Source: Microbacterium wangchenii (lineage in GTDB: Bacteria > Actinomycetota > Actinomycetes > Actinomycetales > Microbacteriaceae). From it: a stretch of 64,000 bases of DNA. The notes beneath the pieces were generated by a model, which was given only the letters and a program-made list of their open reading frames with translations, made no database searches and had not been told where the DNA came from. Where the stretch lies: contig NZ_CP038266.1 of assembly GCF_004564355.1 (NCBI RefSeq), forward strand, positions 3,038,001-3,102,000, in the 5' to 3' direction. Shown in pieces: positions 33,842-41,843 of the stretch (the stretch's first letter is position 1; every line of letters starts with the position of its first letter). The translations under genes were made by a program, and so were the position numbers.

Positions 33842-34777
33842 TCACGTGTCGCGGCGAGTGCGCGCCGCACGCTGACGCGCTTCGGCGAGCGCCTGGCGTT
33901 CGAGCTTCCGCGCCGCCCTGAGCGCCTTCTCCGCGTCCCGCACGGCCTTGCGCGCCTCGCGGTACCGCTTGTCCTCGGCGACATCGGGCGCTTCCGGCTC
34001 GTGCCACGGCGCGGAGGGTGCCGGCGGTGCTCCGGATTCACGCTCGGCCATGTATGCGGCGAGCCCGTCGAGAGTGCGATCCAGCCCGAACTGGAAGGGG
34101 TCGGCCTCCGAGCGGAACACACCGGCGTCGACGGCCCGCCGGAGGGCCGGGTACTCCTCCGGCGTGATGAGGGTCGCGAAGAGCCGATCCTCGTACGCCG
34201 CGATCTCCTCCGGCGACATCCCCCGCTCCCTGGCCTGGCGGGCGTAGGCGGCGAGGATCGTGCCGTACCACCGGGCCTGGCCGGTGACCTGCAGCGCCGC
34301 CGCGAGGCGCTCGTCATCGGTCAGCGGAGTCTCGGCGAGGGCGTCGAGCATGACGTCCATGAAGGCCGCGGAGTTCGGCGTGGCCGGTGACCCGGTGATC
34401 GGGATGTCGAGGATCCACGGGTGCTCCAGGTACACCTGCACGCTGGCACGGAATGCGGCGACCAGCCTGGCCCGCCACCCCTTCGCCTCGCGGATGGACT
34501 CCGGGGGAAGCCCCGTCGCCTCCTCCTGCATGAGCTGGATGAGGTCGTCCTTGGCGCTGACGTATCGGTAGAGCGACATCGTCGTGTACCCCAGGCGCGC
34601 GGCGACCGCCGCCATCGACACCGCGCCGAGTCCGTCGGCGTCGGCGATCTGCACGGCGGCGTCGACGATGCGCTCGAGGCTCATCTCCCGCTTCGGCCCG
34701 CGCTGCGGGTCGGCCGCCATGCCCCACGCCAGCGCCACGCCGCGCGGCAGCTCGAGATCGGGGGTCTGCTCATCCAC
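33842..34777 (-). CDS. TetR-family regulator with long charged tail
   Basis: A 311-residue regulator. A TetR DNA-binding region (IVDAAVQIADADGLGAVSMAAVAARLGYTTMSLYRYV-like, about residues 35-75) is followed by a tetracycline-repressor-type C-terminal domain. It ends in an unusual, probably helical tail rich in Arg, Ala and Glu (about 255-311). GTG 34777 lies 6 bases after a TAAGAT hexamer. It is divergent from a drug-type ABC exporter and likely represses it through the dyads in the shared intergenic region. Confidence 0.87.
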   Translation of the reverse strand: MDEQTPDLELPRGVALAWGMAADPQRGPKREMSLERIVDAAVQIADADGLGAVSMAAVAARLGYTTMSLYRYVSAKDDLIQLMQEEATGLPPESIREAKGWRARLVAAFRASVQVYLEHPWILDIPITGSPATPNSAAFMDVMLDALAETPLTDDERLAAALQVTGQARWYGTILAAYARQARERGMSPEEIAAYEDRLFATLITPEEYPALRRAVDAGVFRSEADPFQFGLDRTLDGLAAYMAERESGAPPAPSAPWHEPEAPDVAEDKRYREARKAVRDAEKALRAARKLERQALAEARQRAARTRRDT

Positions 34778-34783
34778 ACCGAC

Positions 34784-34789
34784 ATCTTA
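34784..34789 (-). promoter_or_regulatory. Leaderless -10 hexamer before the TetR gene
   Basis: TAAGAT on the minus strand ends 6 bases before GTG 34777. Confidence 0.45.
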
Positions 34790-34805
34790 GGGCTGTTTAT
34801 GACGT

Positions 34806-34843
34806 ACACCGTGTGTTATCTTCATACGCAGTTTAGGTCGTAT
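34806..34843. promoter_or_regulatory. Operator dyads between TetR and ABC exporter genes
   Basis: ACAC-C-GTGT at 34806-34814 and ATACG-N10-CGTAT (34824-34828, 34839-34843) are two separate dyads in the 82-base divergent region. Either could be the TetR operator. The region is AT-richer than its flanks. Confidence 0.5.
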
Positions 34844-34859
34844 ACAGAAAGGAAAGCCG

Positions 34860-35750
34860 ATGGATGCCGCCATCTCGGTCCACCGCCTGCGCAAGCAGTA
34901 CGGCGGACATGCCGTCCTCGACGGCCTGGAATTCAGCGTCCGTCGCGGTGAGGTCTTCGCCCTGCTCGGACCGAACGGGGCCGGCAAGACGACGACGATC
35001 TCGATCCTCACGACGCTGCAGCTACCCGACGGCGGGGAGGCCTCCGTCGCGGGATTCGACGTCGCGACCTCCCCGCGCGACGTGCAGCAGCGCATCGCCC
35101 TGACCGGACAGGCCGCCGCGGTGGACGATGTGCTCACCGGAGCCGAGAACCTCATGATGCTCGGCCGGTTGTCCGGCCTGCGCCCCCGCATGGCGCGCGA
35201 GCGCGCGACAGAGCTCCTCGCGCGGTTCGATCTGACCGACGCCGCGTCGCGGCCGGTCGGCACCTACTCCGGAGGGATGCGGCGGCGTCTGGATCTGGCC
35301 CTGAGCCTCGTCGTCACCCCGGAGGTGCTCTTCCTGGACGAACCCACGACCGGATTGGACACCCGCAGCCGGCGTGAACTGTGGGACGTCATCCGCACGC
35401 TGGCCGCGGGTGGGACCACGGTGTTCCTCACGACGCAGTACCTGGAGGAAGCGGACCAGCTCGCCGACCGCGTGGCCGTCCTGCACGGGGGTCGCATCGC
35501 CGCATCCGGCGCTCCGTCCGAGCTGAAATCGCGCGTCGGAACCGAGGTGGTGGAGCTGCGCGACCCCGCCGGCGAGCTCCTGCAGGAGATCGCCACGGAC
35601 GGGACGGTGCGGGGACTGCGCGCCGCCCTCGACACCCTCGACGCGGACCGGGACGAGGGTGCCGTGACCCTTCGTCGACCGACCCTCGACGACGTGTTCC
35701 TTGCCCTGACCGACGACCCCGCAGCCCTCCCCGAAAGGAGCACCCCGTGA
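34860..35750 (+). CDS. ABC exporter ATPase (DrrA-like)
   Basis: A 296-residue ATPase. Walker A GPNGAGKTTT, Q-loop ALTGQ, signature YSGGMRRRLDLAL, Walker B LFLDEPTTGLD and a TTQYLEEAD switch (Gln in place of His, as in DrrA-type ATPases) are all visible. AAAGGAAA lies before the ATG at 34860. The stop overlaps the permease GTG (GTGA). It is probably a drug or lipid exporter derepressed by the divergent TetR protein. Confidence 0.94.
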   Translation: MDAAISVHRLRKQYGGHAVLDGLEFSVRRGEVFALLGPNGAGKTTTISILTTLQLPDGGEASVAGFDVATSPRDVQQRIALTGQAAAVDDVLTGAENLMMLGRLSGLRPRMARERATELLARFDLTDAASRPVGTYSGGMRRRLDLALSLVVTPEVLFLDEPTTGLDTRSRRELWDVIRTLAAGGTTVFLTTQYLEEADQLADRVAVLHGGRIAASGAPSELKSRVGTEVVELRDPAGELLQEIATDGTVRGLRAALDTLDADRDEGAVTLRRPTLDDVFLALTDDPAALPERSTP

Positions 35751-36529
35751 CCACCCCCGCCCTCCTGCGCCCCCGCCTGACCGGGATCACCGCCGAACGC
35801 GTCTTCGTGCGGCGATCGCTCGTGCGCTCGCTGAGGGATGGGGAATCCCTCATGATGGCGATCCTGCTGCCGGTCCTGCTGATGCTGATGTTCACGTTCG
35901 TCTTCGGCGGCGCCCTGGAACCCGGCGGCGGCTACGTCGACTACGTCGTCCCCGGGATCATCCTCACGTGCGCGGGCTTCGGCGCGTCGTCCACGGCCCT
36001 GTACGTGGCCGGCGACATGAAGGCCGGCATCGTCGACCGTTTCCGCACCATGCCGCTGCGCTCGGGGGCGGTGCTGACCGGACACGTCGTCGCGAGCCTC
36101 GTGCGCAACCTCCTGGCCACCGGCGTCGTCATCCTCGTCGCCGTGGTGGTCGGCTTCCGCCCCACCGCGGGCGTGCTGGGATGGCTGGGCGCCCTGGCAA
36201 TCATCGCGCTGTACATCCTCGCGATCACGTATCTGTTCGCCGCCATCGGCCTGGCCGCACGGAGTCCGGAAGGGGCGAACGCCTACGGTTTCATCCTGCT
36301 GTTCCTGCCGTACCTCTCCAGCGCCTTCGTCCCCGTGGAGACCATGCCGCAGTGGCTGCAGGGGATCGCCAGCACCCAGCCGGTGACGCCCATCATCGAG
36401 ACGATCCGCGCCTTCCTCTTCGGCACGGGCGCGGGAGCCGAACTCGGATGGGCGCTGGCGTGGTGCGGTCTCATCCTCGCCGTCTCCGCCGCGTGGGGCG
36501 CGTGGCTGTTCCGCCGGCGCAGCCGCTGA
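35747..36529 (+). CDS. ABC-2 type exporter permease (DrrB-like)
   Basis: A 260-residue membrane protein with about six helices. ILLPVLLMLMFTFVFGGAL, the DRFRTMPLRSGAVLTG loop and a FLPYLSSAFVPVETMP stretch are typical of ABC-2 permeases. The GTG at 35747 overlaps the ATPase stop, with AAAGGAG just before it. It forms the membrane half of the exporter with the preceding ATPase. Confidence 0.93.
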   Translation: MTTPALLRPRLTGITAERVFVRRSLVRSLRDGESLMMAILLPVLLMLMFTFVFGGALEPGGGYVDYVVPGIILTCAGFGASSTALYVAGDMKAGIVDRFRTMPLRSGAVLTGHVVASLVRNLLATGVVILVAVVVGFRPTAGVLGWLGALAIIALYILAITYLFAAIGLAARSPEGANAYGFILLFLPYLSSAFVPVETMPQWLQGIASTQPVTPIIETIRAFLFGTGAGAELGWALAWCGLILAVSAAWGAWLFRRRSR

Positions 36530-36585
36530 CGAGGATTCACAGCGCACGCTGAAACTGCCCTGACATCGCGCAAATCCCGGATGGC

Positions 36586-36591
36586 GATAGT
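36586..36591 (+). promoter_or_regulatory. -10 hexamer before the acidic single-pass protein gene
   Basis: GATAGT ends 6 bases before the ATG at 36598. Confidence 0.35.
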
Positions 36592-36597
36592 GAGGGC

Positions 36598-37128
36598 ATG
36601 ACCGAGAAACCAGCTGCCGGACCGGCTCCGGCCACACCCAGTACCCCGGAAGAATCCACCACCACCGACACCACGATCCCCGCGGCTCCTTCCCCCGCCG
36701 AGACTGCGGACGAGCCGACGAAGCGCAAGCGGAACTGGCCCGTCATCGCCGCGGCCGTCGCCGGTGGCGTCGCCGTCACGGCGCTCGCCTTCGGCGGCGG
36801 TCTCGCGACCGGCTGGAACCTGAACTCGGGCCCCGAGTCGGGATTCGAATTCACCGACGGCTCACAGATGCCGGAGGAGGGCGGCCCGGGCCGGGGCGGC
36901 TCCGACGACCGGAACGGCCCGCGCGGGCACGACCACCCCTCCGAATCGCACGACCGCGACGGCTCCGGACCGCGTGACGGATTCGGACCGCGCGGCGGCG
37001 ACGACGACCGCACCCCCACGGCCCCGGACGGCGACGCCGACGCGGACGACACCGAGACGGACGACGCGGATCGGGACGCCGACCGGAGGGACGCCGACCA
37101 GAAGGACGACGCCGACAGCGACGCGTGA
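36598..37128 (+). CDS. Single-pass membrane protein with acidic disordered tail
   Basis: A 176-residue protein. A Pro/Thr/Glu-rich cytoplasmic N-terminus precedes a KRKR stop-transfer cluster and one helix (about residues 49-75, WPVIAAAVAGGVAVTALAF). The outer tail is Gly, His, Arg and Asp rich, and its last 35 residues alternate Asp with Ala, Thr or Arg. The tail looks intrinsically disordered and could bind cations or the wall. I do not recognise a family. Its stop lies 4 bases from the convergent ArsR gene. Confidence 0.65.
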   Translation: MTEKPAAGPAPATPSTPEESTTTDTTIPAAPSPAETADEPTKRKRNWPVIAAAVAGGVAVTALAFGGGLATGWNLNSGPESGFEFTDGSQMPEEGGPGRGGSDDRNGPRGHDHPSESHDRDGSGPRDGFGPRGGDDDRTPTAPDGDADADDTETDDADRDADRRDADQKDDADSDA

Positions 37129-37132
37129 GGCG

Positions 37133-37528
37133 TCAGCGGCCCGGCAGTTTGCGCAGGGCCGCCGTCACGGCGTGCTTCGCCGACGCGGCGGCGCGCCCGA
37201 CCACGTCCGCCGCATGAGCGGCGGGTTCGGGCAGCGTCGCCGGCGTCGGCGGATCCGCGGAGAAGAAGGCCACCAGCCAATCGTCGACCTCGTCCAGCGG
37301 CGCGGTCTGCAGGCTGTAATAGCGATGCTGACCCTCTTCGCGCACCGACACCAGCCCTGCGTCCCGGAGCACCCTCAGGTGCTTGGACACCGTGGGCTGG
37401 CTCGCCCCGAGGACCTGCACGATGTGCGACACGCTGGTGCCGTCCTGGCCGTCCGCGGAACGATCGAGGAGGAGCTGGAGGATGTCGCGACGCGTGCGGT
37501 CTGCGATCACGTCGAAGATGTCCGCCAT
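37133..37528 (-). CDS. ArsR-family transcriptional regulator
   Basis: A 131-residue winged-helix repressor. ADRTRRDILQLLLDR, the SVSHIVQVLGASQPTVSKHLRVLRDAGLV-type recognition helix and EEGQHRYYSLQ wing are typical. No paired metal-binding Cys are seen in helix 3, so it is probably not a classical metal sensor. A TAATCT hexamer lies 6 bases before the ATG at 37528. It is divergent from the K+ uptake gene. Confidence 0.9.
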   Translation of the reverse strand: MADIFDVIADRTRRDILQLLLDRSADGQDGTSVSHIVQVLGASQPTVSKHLRVLRDAGLVSVREEGQHRYYSLQTAPLDEVDDWLVAFFSADPPTPATLPEPAAHAADVVGRAAASAKHAVTAALRKLPGR

Positions 37529-37534
37529 TGCTTC

Positions 37535-37540
37535 AGATTA
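37535..37540 (-). promoter_or_regulatory. Leaderless -10 hexamer before the ArsR gene
   Basis: TAATCT on the minus strand ends 6 bases before the ATG at 37528. Confidence 0.45.
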
Positions 37541-37596
37541 GTCGCGCTCGCCGCGGAGTACCATGAGCGGGGTCCACGAGCGAAGGGGGCGACGCG

Positions 37597-39039
37597 ATGG
37601 CGTCAGCGCCGGCGTGGTCTCGCGACCGCCACAGATGGTCGGCGCCACTCGACCGAGGCTGGGACCGGGTCCGCAACCTGACGACGTCGTCGCCGGCCCG
37701 GTTCGCGGTGCTCGTGTTCCTCGCGCTCATCCTGCTGTTCACGGCGCTGTACTCGTTGCCGGCCGCCTCGGCCGACGGAACCCGCACGCCGTTCGCCGAC
37801 GCGCTGTTCACCGCGGTGTCCACCATCTGCGTGACGGGCCTCGCGACGGTGGACATGTACTCCCACTGGTCGCCGCTGGGTCACGTCTTCACCTACATCG
37901 GCGTCAACGTGGGCGCCCTCGGCGTGCTCACGCTCGCATCCATCCTGGGGCTGGTGATCTCCAAGCGCCTCGGGCTGCGGGCCAAACTCATCGCCGCCGG
38001 CGACTCGAACCCGCTCCGCGTGCACGGCGGGCCCGTCAACGAGGGCCAGACGGTTCGTCTGGGCGAGGTGGGACAGCTGCTGCTCACGGTCGCCCTCTCC
38101 ACCCTCGCGATCGAGGCGGGGCTGGCGATCCTGCTCTACCCCGCGCTCATCATGGCCGGCATCGACCCGCTCGTGGCACTGTGGGAAGCGCCCTACTACG
38201 CCGCCATGGCCTTCACCAACACGGGGTTCGTCCCCAACGCCAACGGCCTCGTGCCCTTCGCCGACGACTACTTCCTGCTCACCGTGCTCATGGCCGGCGT
38301 GTTCCTCGGCTCGATCGGCTTCCCCGTCATCTTCTCGCTGTGGAAGAACTACTGGCACGTGCGCCGCTGGTCGCTGCACACCAAGCTCACCCTCATCACC
38401 ACGACGATCCTCTTCGTCGCCGGGGCGGGCATCATCCTCCTGCTCGAATACAACAACCCCAAGACCTTCGGGAGCATGGACGCGTGGGACACCACGTTCC
38501 AGGCCTTCTTCGTCTCGGCGATGACCCGGTCGGGCGGATTCAGCGTCGTCGAGATCGGCGACATGAACGGCTCCACCCTCGTGGTCGGCTCGATGCTCAT
38601 GTTCGTCGGCGGCGGATCGGCCTCCACCGCCGGCGGGATCAAGGTGACGACCCTCGCCGTGCTGGCCCTGGCCGTGTGGTCGGAGGCGAAGGGCCGCTCG
38701 TCGGTCGAGGCCTTCGGTCGCCGCATCCCCAGCGACGTGCAGCGCGTCGCCCTCTCCGTCGTGGCGTGGGGCGCGACGATCGTGGCGGTCTCCACCGTGG
38801 CGATCGGTCAGATCACCCAGGCGCCCATCGAACAGGTGCTGTTCGATGTGATCTCCGGCTTCGCGACGGTCGGACTGTCCACGGGTCTGACCGCCGACCT
38901 GCCCGACCCGGCCATCTACGTTCTGGCGGCGACCATGTTCATGGGGCGCGTTGGTACAGTGACACTCGCCGCGGCGGTCGCTGCGACGTCCCGCACGCAG
39001 CTGTACTCCCTGCCCGTGGAAAGGCCCATCGTTGGTTGA
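37597..39039 (+). CDS. TrkH/KtrB-type potassium channel subunit
   Basis: A 480-residue membrane protein. The four P-loop-containing repeats of this family appear as TAVSTICVTGLATV, MAFTNTGFVPNA, SAMTRSGGFSVVEIGDMN and ISGFATVGLSTGL, which form the K+ selectivity filter. The ATG at 37597 has AAGGGGG about 9 bases upstream. It overlaps the TrkA-type subunit by 8 bases. The size of both partners is closer to Ktr than to Trk systems. It takes up K+ driven by Na+ or H+. Confidence 0.93.
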   Translation: MASAPAWSRDRHRWSAPLDRGWDRVRNLTTSSPARFAVLVFLALILLFTALYSLPAASADGTRTPFADALFTAVSTICVTGLATVDMYSHWSPLGHVFTYIGVNVGALGVLTLASILGLVISKRLGLRAKLIAAGDSNPLRVHGGPVNEGQTVRLGEVGQLLLTVALSTLAIEAGLAILLYPALIMAGIDPLVALWEAPYYAAMAFTNTGFVPNANGLVPFADDYFLLTVLMAGVFLGSIGFPVIFSLWKNYWHVRRWSLHTKLTLITTTILFVAGAGIILLLEYNNPKTFGSMDAWDTTFQAFFVSAMTRSGGFSVVEIGDMNGSTLVVGSMLMFVGGGSASTAGGIKVTTLAVLALAVWSEAKGRSSVEAFGRRIPSDVQRVALSVVAWGATIVAVSTVAIGQITQAPIEQVLFDVISGFATVGLSTGLTADLPDPAIYVLAATMFMGRVGTVTLAAAVAATSRTQLYSLPVERPIVG

Positions 39040-39703
39040 CCGCATCCGGAACGATTCGCCCGTCCTCGTCATCGGCCTCGGCCGGTTCGGCGCCGCGTGC
39101 GCCGGTGAACTCGACCGGCTGGACCGCGATGTGCTCGCCATCGACGAGAGCCTCGAGCTCGTGCAGAAGTGGTCCGAACGCGTCACGCACGCCGTCCAGG
39201 CCGACGCCCGCAACATCGACGCCCTCAAGCAGATCGGCGCGCAGGACTTCCAGGTCGCCGTCGTGGCGGTCGGATCGCTCATCGAGGCATCCGTGCTCAT
39301 CACCGCCAACCTCGTCGACCTGAAGGTGCCGCAGATCTGGGCCAAGGCCGTCTCGCAGGCGCACGGCAAGATCCTCGCCCGCGTGGGCGCCAACCACGTC
39401 ATCTACCCCGAACGCGAGGCCGGCGAGCGCGTGGCGCACCTCGTCAGCGGGCGGATGCTCGATTTCATCCGCTTCGACGACGACTTCGCGCTGGCGAAGA
39501 TGTACCCGCCGAAGTTCATCCGGGGCATCGGCCTGAACGAATCGGGCGTGCGCAGCAAATACAACGTCACAGTCGTGGGCGTGAAGAGCCCCGGGCGGCC
39601 GTTCCGCTACGCGGAGGCGAACACCATCGTGACCAACCACGACCTCATCATCGTGTCGGGGACCAACTCCGACATCGAGCGGTTCGCCTCGCTCGACCGC
39701 TGA
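39032..39703 (+). CDS. TrkA/KtrA-type K+ channel regulatory subunit
   Basis: A 223-residue cytoplasmic gating protein. An RCK_N Rossmann domain (VLVIGLGRFGAACAGEL, then VLAIDESLELVQKWSERVTHAVQADA) binds nucleotide, and a C-terminal RCK_C domain follows. The start is an unusual TTG at 39032 overlapping the TrkH stop, with GGAAAGG about 8 bases before it; no ATG or GTG fits the reading. It controls the partner channel in response to nucleotide state. Confidence 0.92.
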   Translation: MVDRIRNDSPVLVIGLGRFGAACAGELDRLDRDVLAIDESLELVQKWSERVTHAVQADARNIDALKQIGAQDFQVAVVAVGSLIEASVLITANLVDLKVPQIWAKAVSQAHGKILARVGANHVIYPEREAGERVAHLVSGRMLDFIRFDDDFALAKMYPPKFIRGIGLNESGVRSKYNVTVVGVKSPGRPFRYAEANTIVTNHDLIIVSGTNSDIERFASLDR

Positions 39704-39718
39704 GCGCCGGCGGCGGCG

Positions 39719-40561
39719 TCAGCCTGCGGCCAGCTCCCGCGCGCGTGCCAGCGCCGCATCCGTCGCCCGCTCGAACACCGCGGCCAGATCCGCCTCCTGC
39801 AGCACGGCGACGGCGCGTTCGGTCGTGCCCTTCGGGCTCGTGACCTGACGACGCAGTTCGCGCGGGTCCTCGCCCGTGGCCTCCATCAGCGCCGCCGCGC
39901 CGACGAAGGTCTGCCGCGCCAGCATCCACGCCTCCGCCTCGGTGAACCCCTTCCGCACGGCCGCCTCGGCGAGCTGTTCCACGAGCAGGAAGACGTAGGC
40001 CGGACCGGAGCCGGAGATGGTGGAGAGGGCATCGATCTGCGACTCGGGCACCTCCACGACCTCTCCCACCGTCTCGAACAGGCGTCGCACGACGGCGATG
40101 TCGCCCGGGGATGCGGCGGCATCGGCCGCGAGGCCCGTGACGGCCTTGCCCACCAGCGCGGGCGTGTTCGGCATCGAGCGGAGGACGACCGCGCGCGGGC
40201 CGAGGATCCGGGTGAAAGTGGCGAGCGGCACACCCGCGGCCAGGCTCACCACGAGAGCTCCCTCGCGCACGTGCGGGGCGATCTCGCGGAGCAGATCGGG
40301 CACCATGGCGGGCTTGACGCCCACGAGGACGACATCGGCGGAGGAGGCCGCGACGGCATTGGCCTGCGGGTCCTCCTCGAGGGCGAGACTGGTCACGCCT
40401 TCCAGCGCGGCGAGACTCCCCGCCTTCGCGGCCGTGCGGTTGGTGACGGTGATCGACGGGGCCAACCCCGAACGCACGAGACCCTTCAGGATGGCGCCGC
40501 CCATCGATCCGGCTCCCAGGATCGCGACGGCGGGCAGGGAGTCGGACGGCGCATCGGTCAT
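39719..40561 (-). CDS. proC: ProC, pyrroline-5-carboxylate reductase
   Basis: A 280-residue enzyme for the last step of proline synthesis. The NAD(P)-binding start AILGAGSMGGAILKGL and the C-terminal SGSGPAYVFLLVEQLAEAAV stretch are characteristic. A TAGGAT hexamer lies 6 bases before the ATG at 40561. In mycobacteria proC neighbours the bS22 gene; here it lies about 6 kb away, so the linkage is only regional. Confidence 0.95.
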   Translation of the reverse strand: MTDAPSDSLPAVAILGAGSMGGAILKGLVRSGLAPSITVTNRTAAKAGSLAALEGVTSLALEEDPQANAVAASSADVVLVGVKPAMVPDLLREIAPHVREGALVVSLAAGVPLATFTRILGPRAVVLRSMPNTPALVGKAVTGLAADAAASPGDIAVVRRLFETVGEVVEVPESQIDALSTISGSGPAYVFLLVEQLAEAAVRKGFTEAEAWMLARQTFVGAAALMEATGEDPRELRRQVTSPKGTTERAVAVLQEADLAAVFERATDAALARARELAAG

Positions 40562-40567
40562 GGCGCC

Positions 40568-40573
40568 ATCCTA
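40568..40573 (-). promoter_or_regulatory. Leaderless -10 hexamer before proC
   Basis: TAGGAT on the minus strand ends 6 bases before the ATG at 40561. Confidence 0.5.
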
Positions 40574-40651
40574 GAAGCACCGCACGGCCGCAGCGGCGGC
40601 ACCGACGGCCCGACCGGAGGAGAGGAACCGCCGCAAGGGCCGAGGGTCGCG

Positions 40652-40680
40652 TTCCGTCGCGCCGACGCCGGAGATATAGT
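40652..40680 (+). promoter_or_regulatory. Promoter before the 40.7 kb hydrolase
   Basis: TTCCGT (40652-40657), 17 bases, then TATAGT (40675-40680). The transcript would have a leader of about 45 bases carrying GGAGG before the ATG at 40730. Confidence 0.45.
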
Positions 40681-40729
40681 CGATGCGCAGGCGCCCGATC
40701 GCCCGCGACACAGTGCGGAGGACCTCCCC

Positions 40730-41842
40730 ATGACCCTGTTCGACGGAATCTCCTCACGACGCGTCGAGACGCCGCGGCTGAGCGTGACCGTGCTCGAGCG
40801 GGACGGCGACGATCCGTCCACCCCCGCCGATCGCACCGTCGTCTTCGTCCACGGCACCGTCGGGTCCTCGCTGTTCTGGCAGGAGATCCTGCAGGACCTC
40901 CCGAGCGACCTCCGCGTGCTCGCCGTCGATCTGCGCGGGTACGGCGGCACCGAGAACGCACCGGTGGACGCCACACGCGGGGTGCGCGACTTCAGCGACG
41001 ACCTCGCCGCCACCCTGGACACGATCGGCATCCGCACCGCCCATCTCGTGGGCTGGTCGCTCGGCGCAGCCGTCATCCTGCAGTACGCGCTGGAGCATCC
41101 CGCGCTCTCGCTCACTCTCGAAGCGCCGATCTCGCCGTACGGCTTCGGCGGCACCCGCCGGGACGGCACGCGCCTCACACCGGAGGATGCCGGCACCGGG
41201 GGCGGGACGGCGAACCCCGACTTCGTGCGGCGCCTCGCGGCAGGCGACTCCGGCGACGAGGCGGAGACCTCGCCGCGCAGCATGTTCCGCGCCGGCTTCG
41301 TCGCGAGCGGCTACCGCAGCGATCACGAAGACGTGTGGGTGGCGGCGATGCTCGCCACCTCCACCGCCGGCGGCAACTACCCGGGTGACTCCGTGCGCAC
41401 CGACGCGTGGCCCGGCTTCGCCGCCGGCACCACCGGTGTCCTGAACGCGCTCGCCCCGAAGCACTTCGACCTCTCCGGCATCGTCGACCTCGCCGAGAAG
41501 CCGCCGCTGCTGTGGGTGCACGGAGAGGTGGATGCGATCATCTCGGATGCGTCGGTCTACGAGCCCAACGGACTCGGGAGCCTCGGGATCCTGCCCGATT
41601 GGCCCGGAGACGACATCGCCCCGCCGCAGCCGATGGTGTCGCAGACCCGCGACGTGCTGGACGCGTACGCCGCGGCCGGCGGCGACGTCGTGGAGATCGC
41701 GCTTCCCGGCGTCGGGCACAGTCCGCACCTGGAGGCCCCGGCGAAGTTCCGCCATGCGCTGCTGACCCGCATCGGCTACGTCGGCACGCCCGCCGACCCT
41801 GCTCCCACCACCGAGGCCATCATCATCCGATCGGCGGACTGA
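40730..41842 (+). CDS. Alpha/beta hydrolase
   Basis: A 370-residue hydrolase. FVHGTVGSSLFW gives the oxyanion region, GWSLGAAV the Ser nucleophile and GVGHSPHLEAP the catalytic His. A long lid insertion of about 120 residues (roughly 140-260) makes it larger than usual and probably shapes the substrate pocket. GGAGG lies 8 bases before the ATG. It ends one base before the CDF transporter gene. Substrate unknown. Confidence 0.85.
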   Translation: MTLFDGISSRRVETPRLSVTVLERDGDDPSTPADRTVVFVHGTVGSSLFWQEILQDLPSDLRVLAVDLRGYGGTENAPVDATRGVRDFSDDLAATLDTIGIRTAHLVGWSLGAAVILQYALEHPALSLTLEAPISPYGFGGTRRDGTRLTPEDAGTGGGTANPDFVRRLAAGDSGDEAETSPRSMFRAGFVASGYRSDHEDVWVAAMLATSTAGGNYPGDSVRTDAWPGFAAGTTGVLNALAPKHFDLSGIVDLAEKPPLLWVHGEVDAIISDASVYEPNGLGSLGILPDWPGDDIAPPQPMVSQTRDVLDAYAAAGGDVVEIALPGVGHSPHLEAPAKFRHALLTRIGYVGTPADPAPTTEAIIIRSAD

Positions 41843-41843
41843 C

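Noticed and set aside
36567..36580. Shared string GCAAATCCCGG with palindromic element A
   Set aside because: An 11-base match with no dyad or second copy nearby, best taken as chance.
40271..40729. Upstream extension of the 40.7 kb hydrolase frame
   Set aside because: Low-complexity Arg/Gly-rich text before a well-placed GGAGG and ATG, so it is an open-frame artefact.
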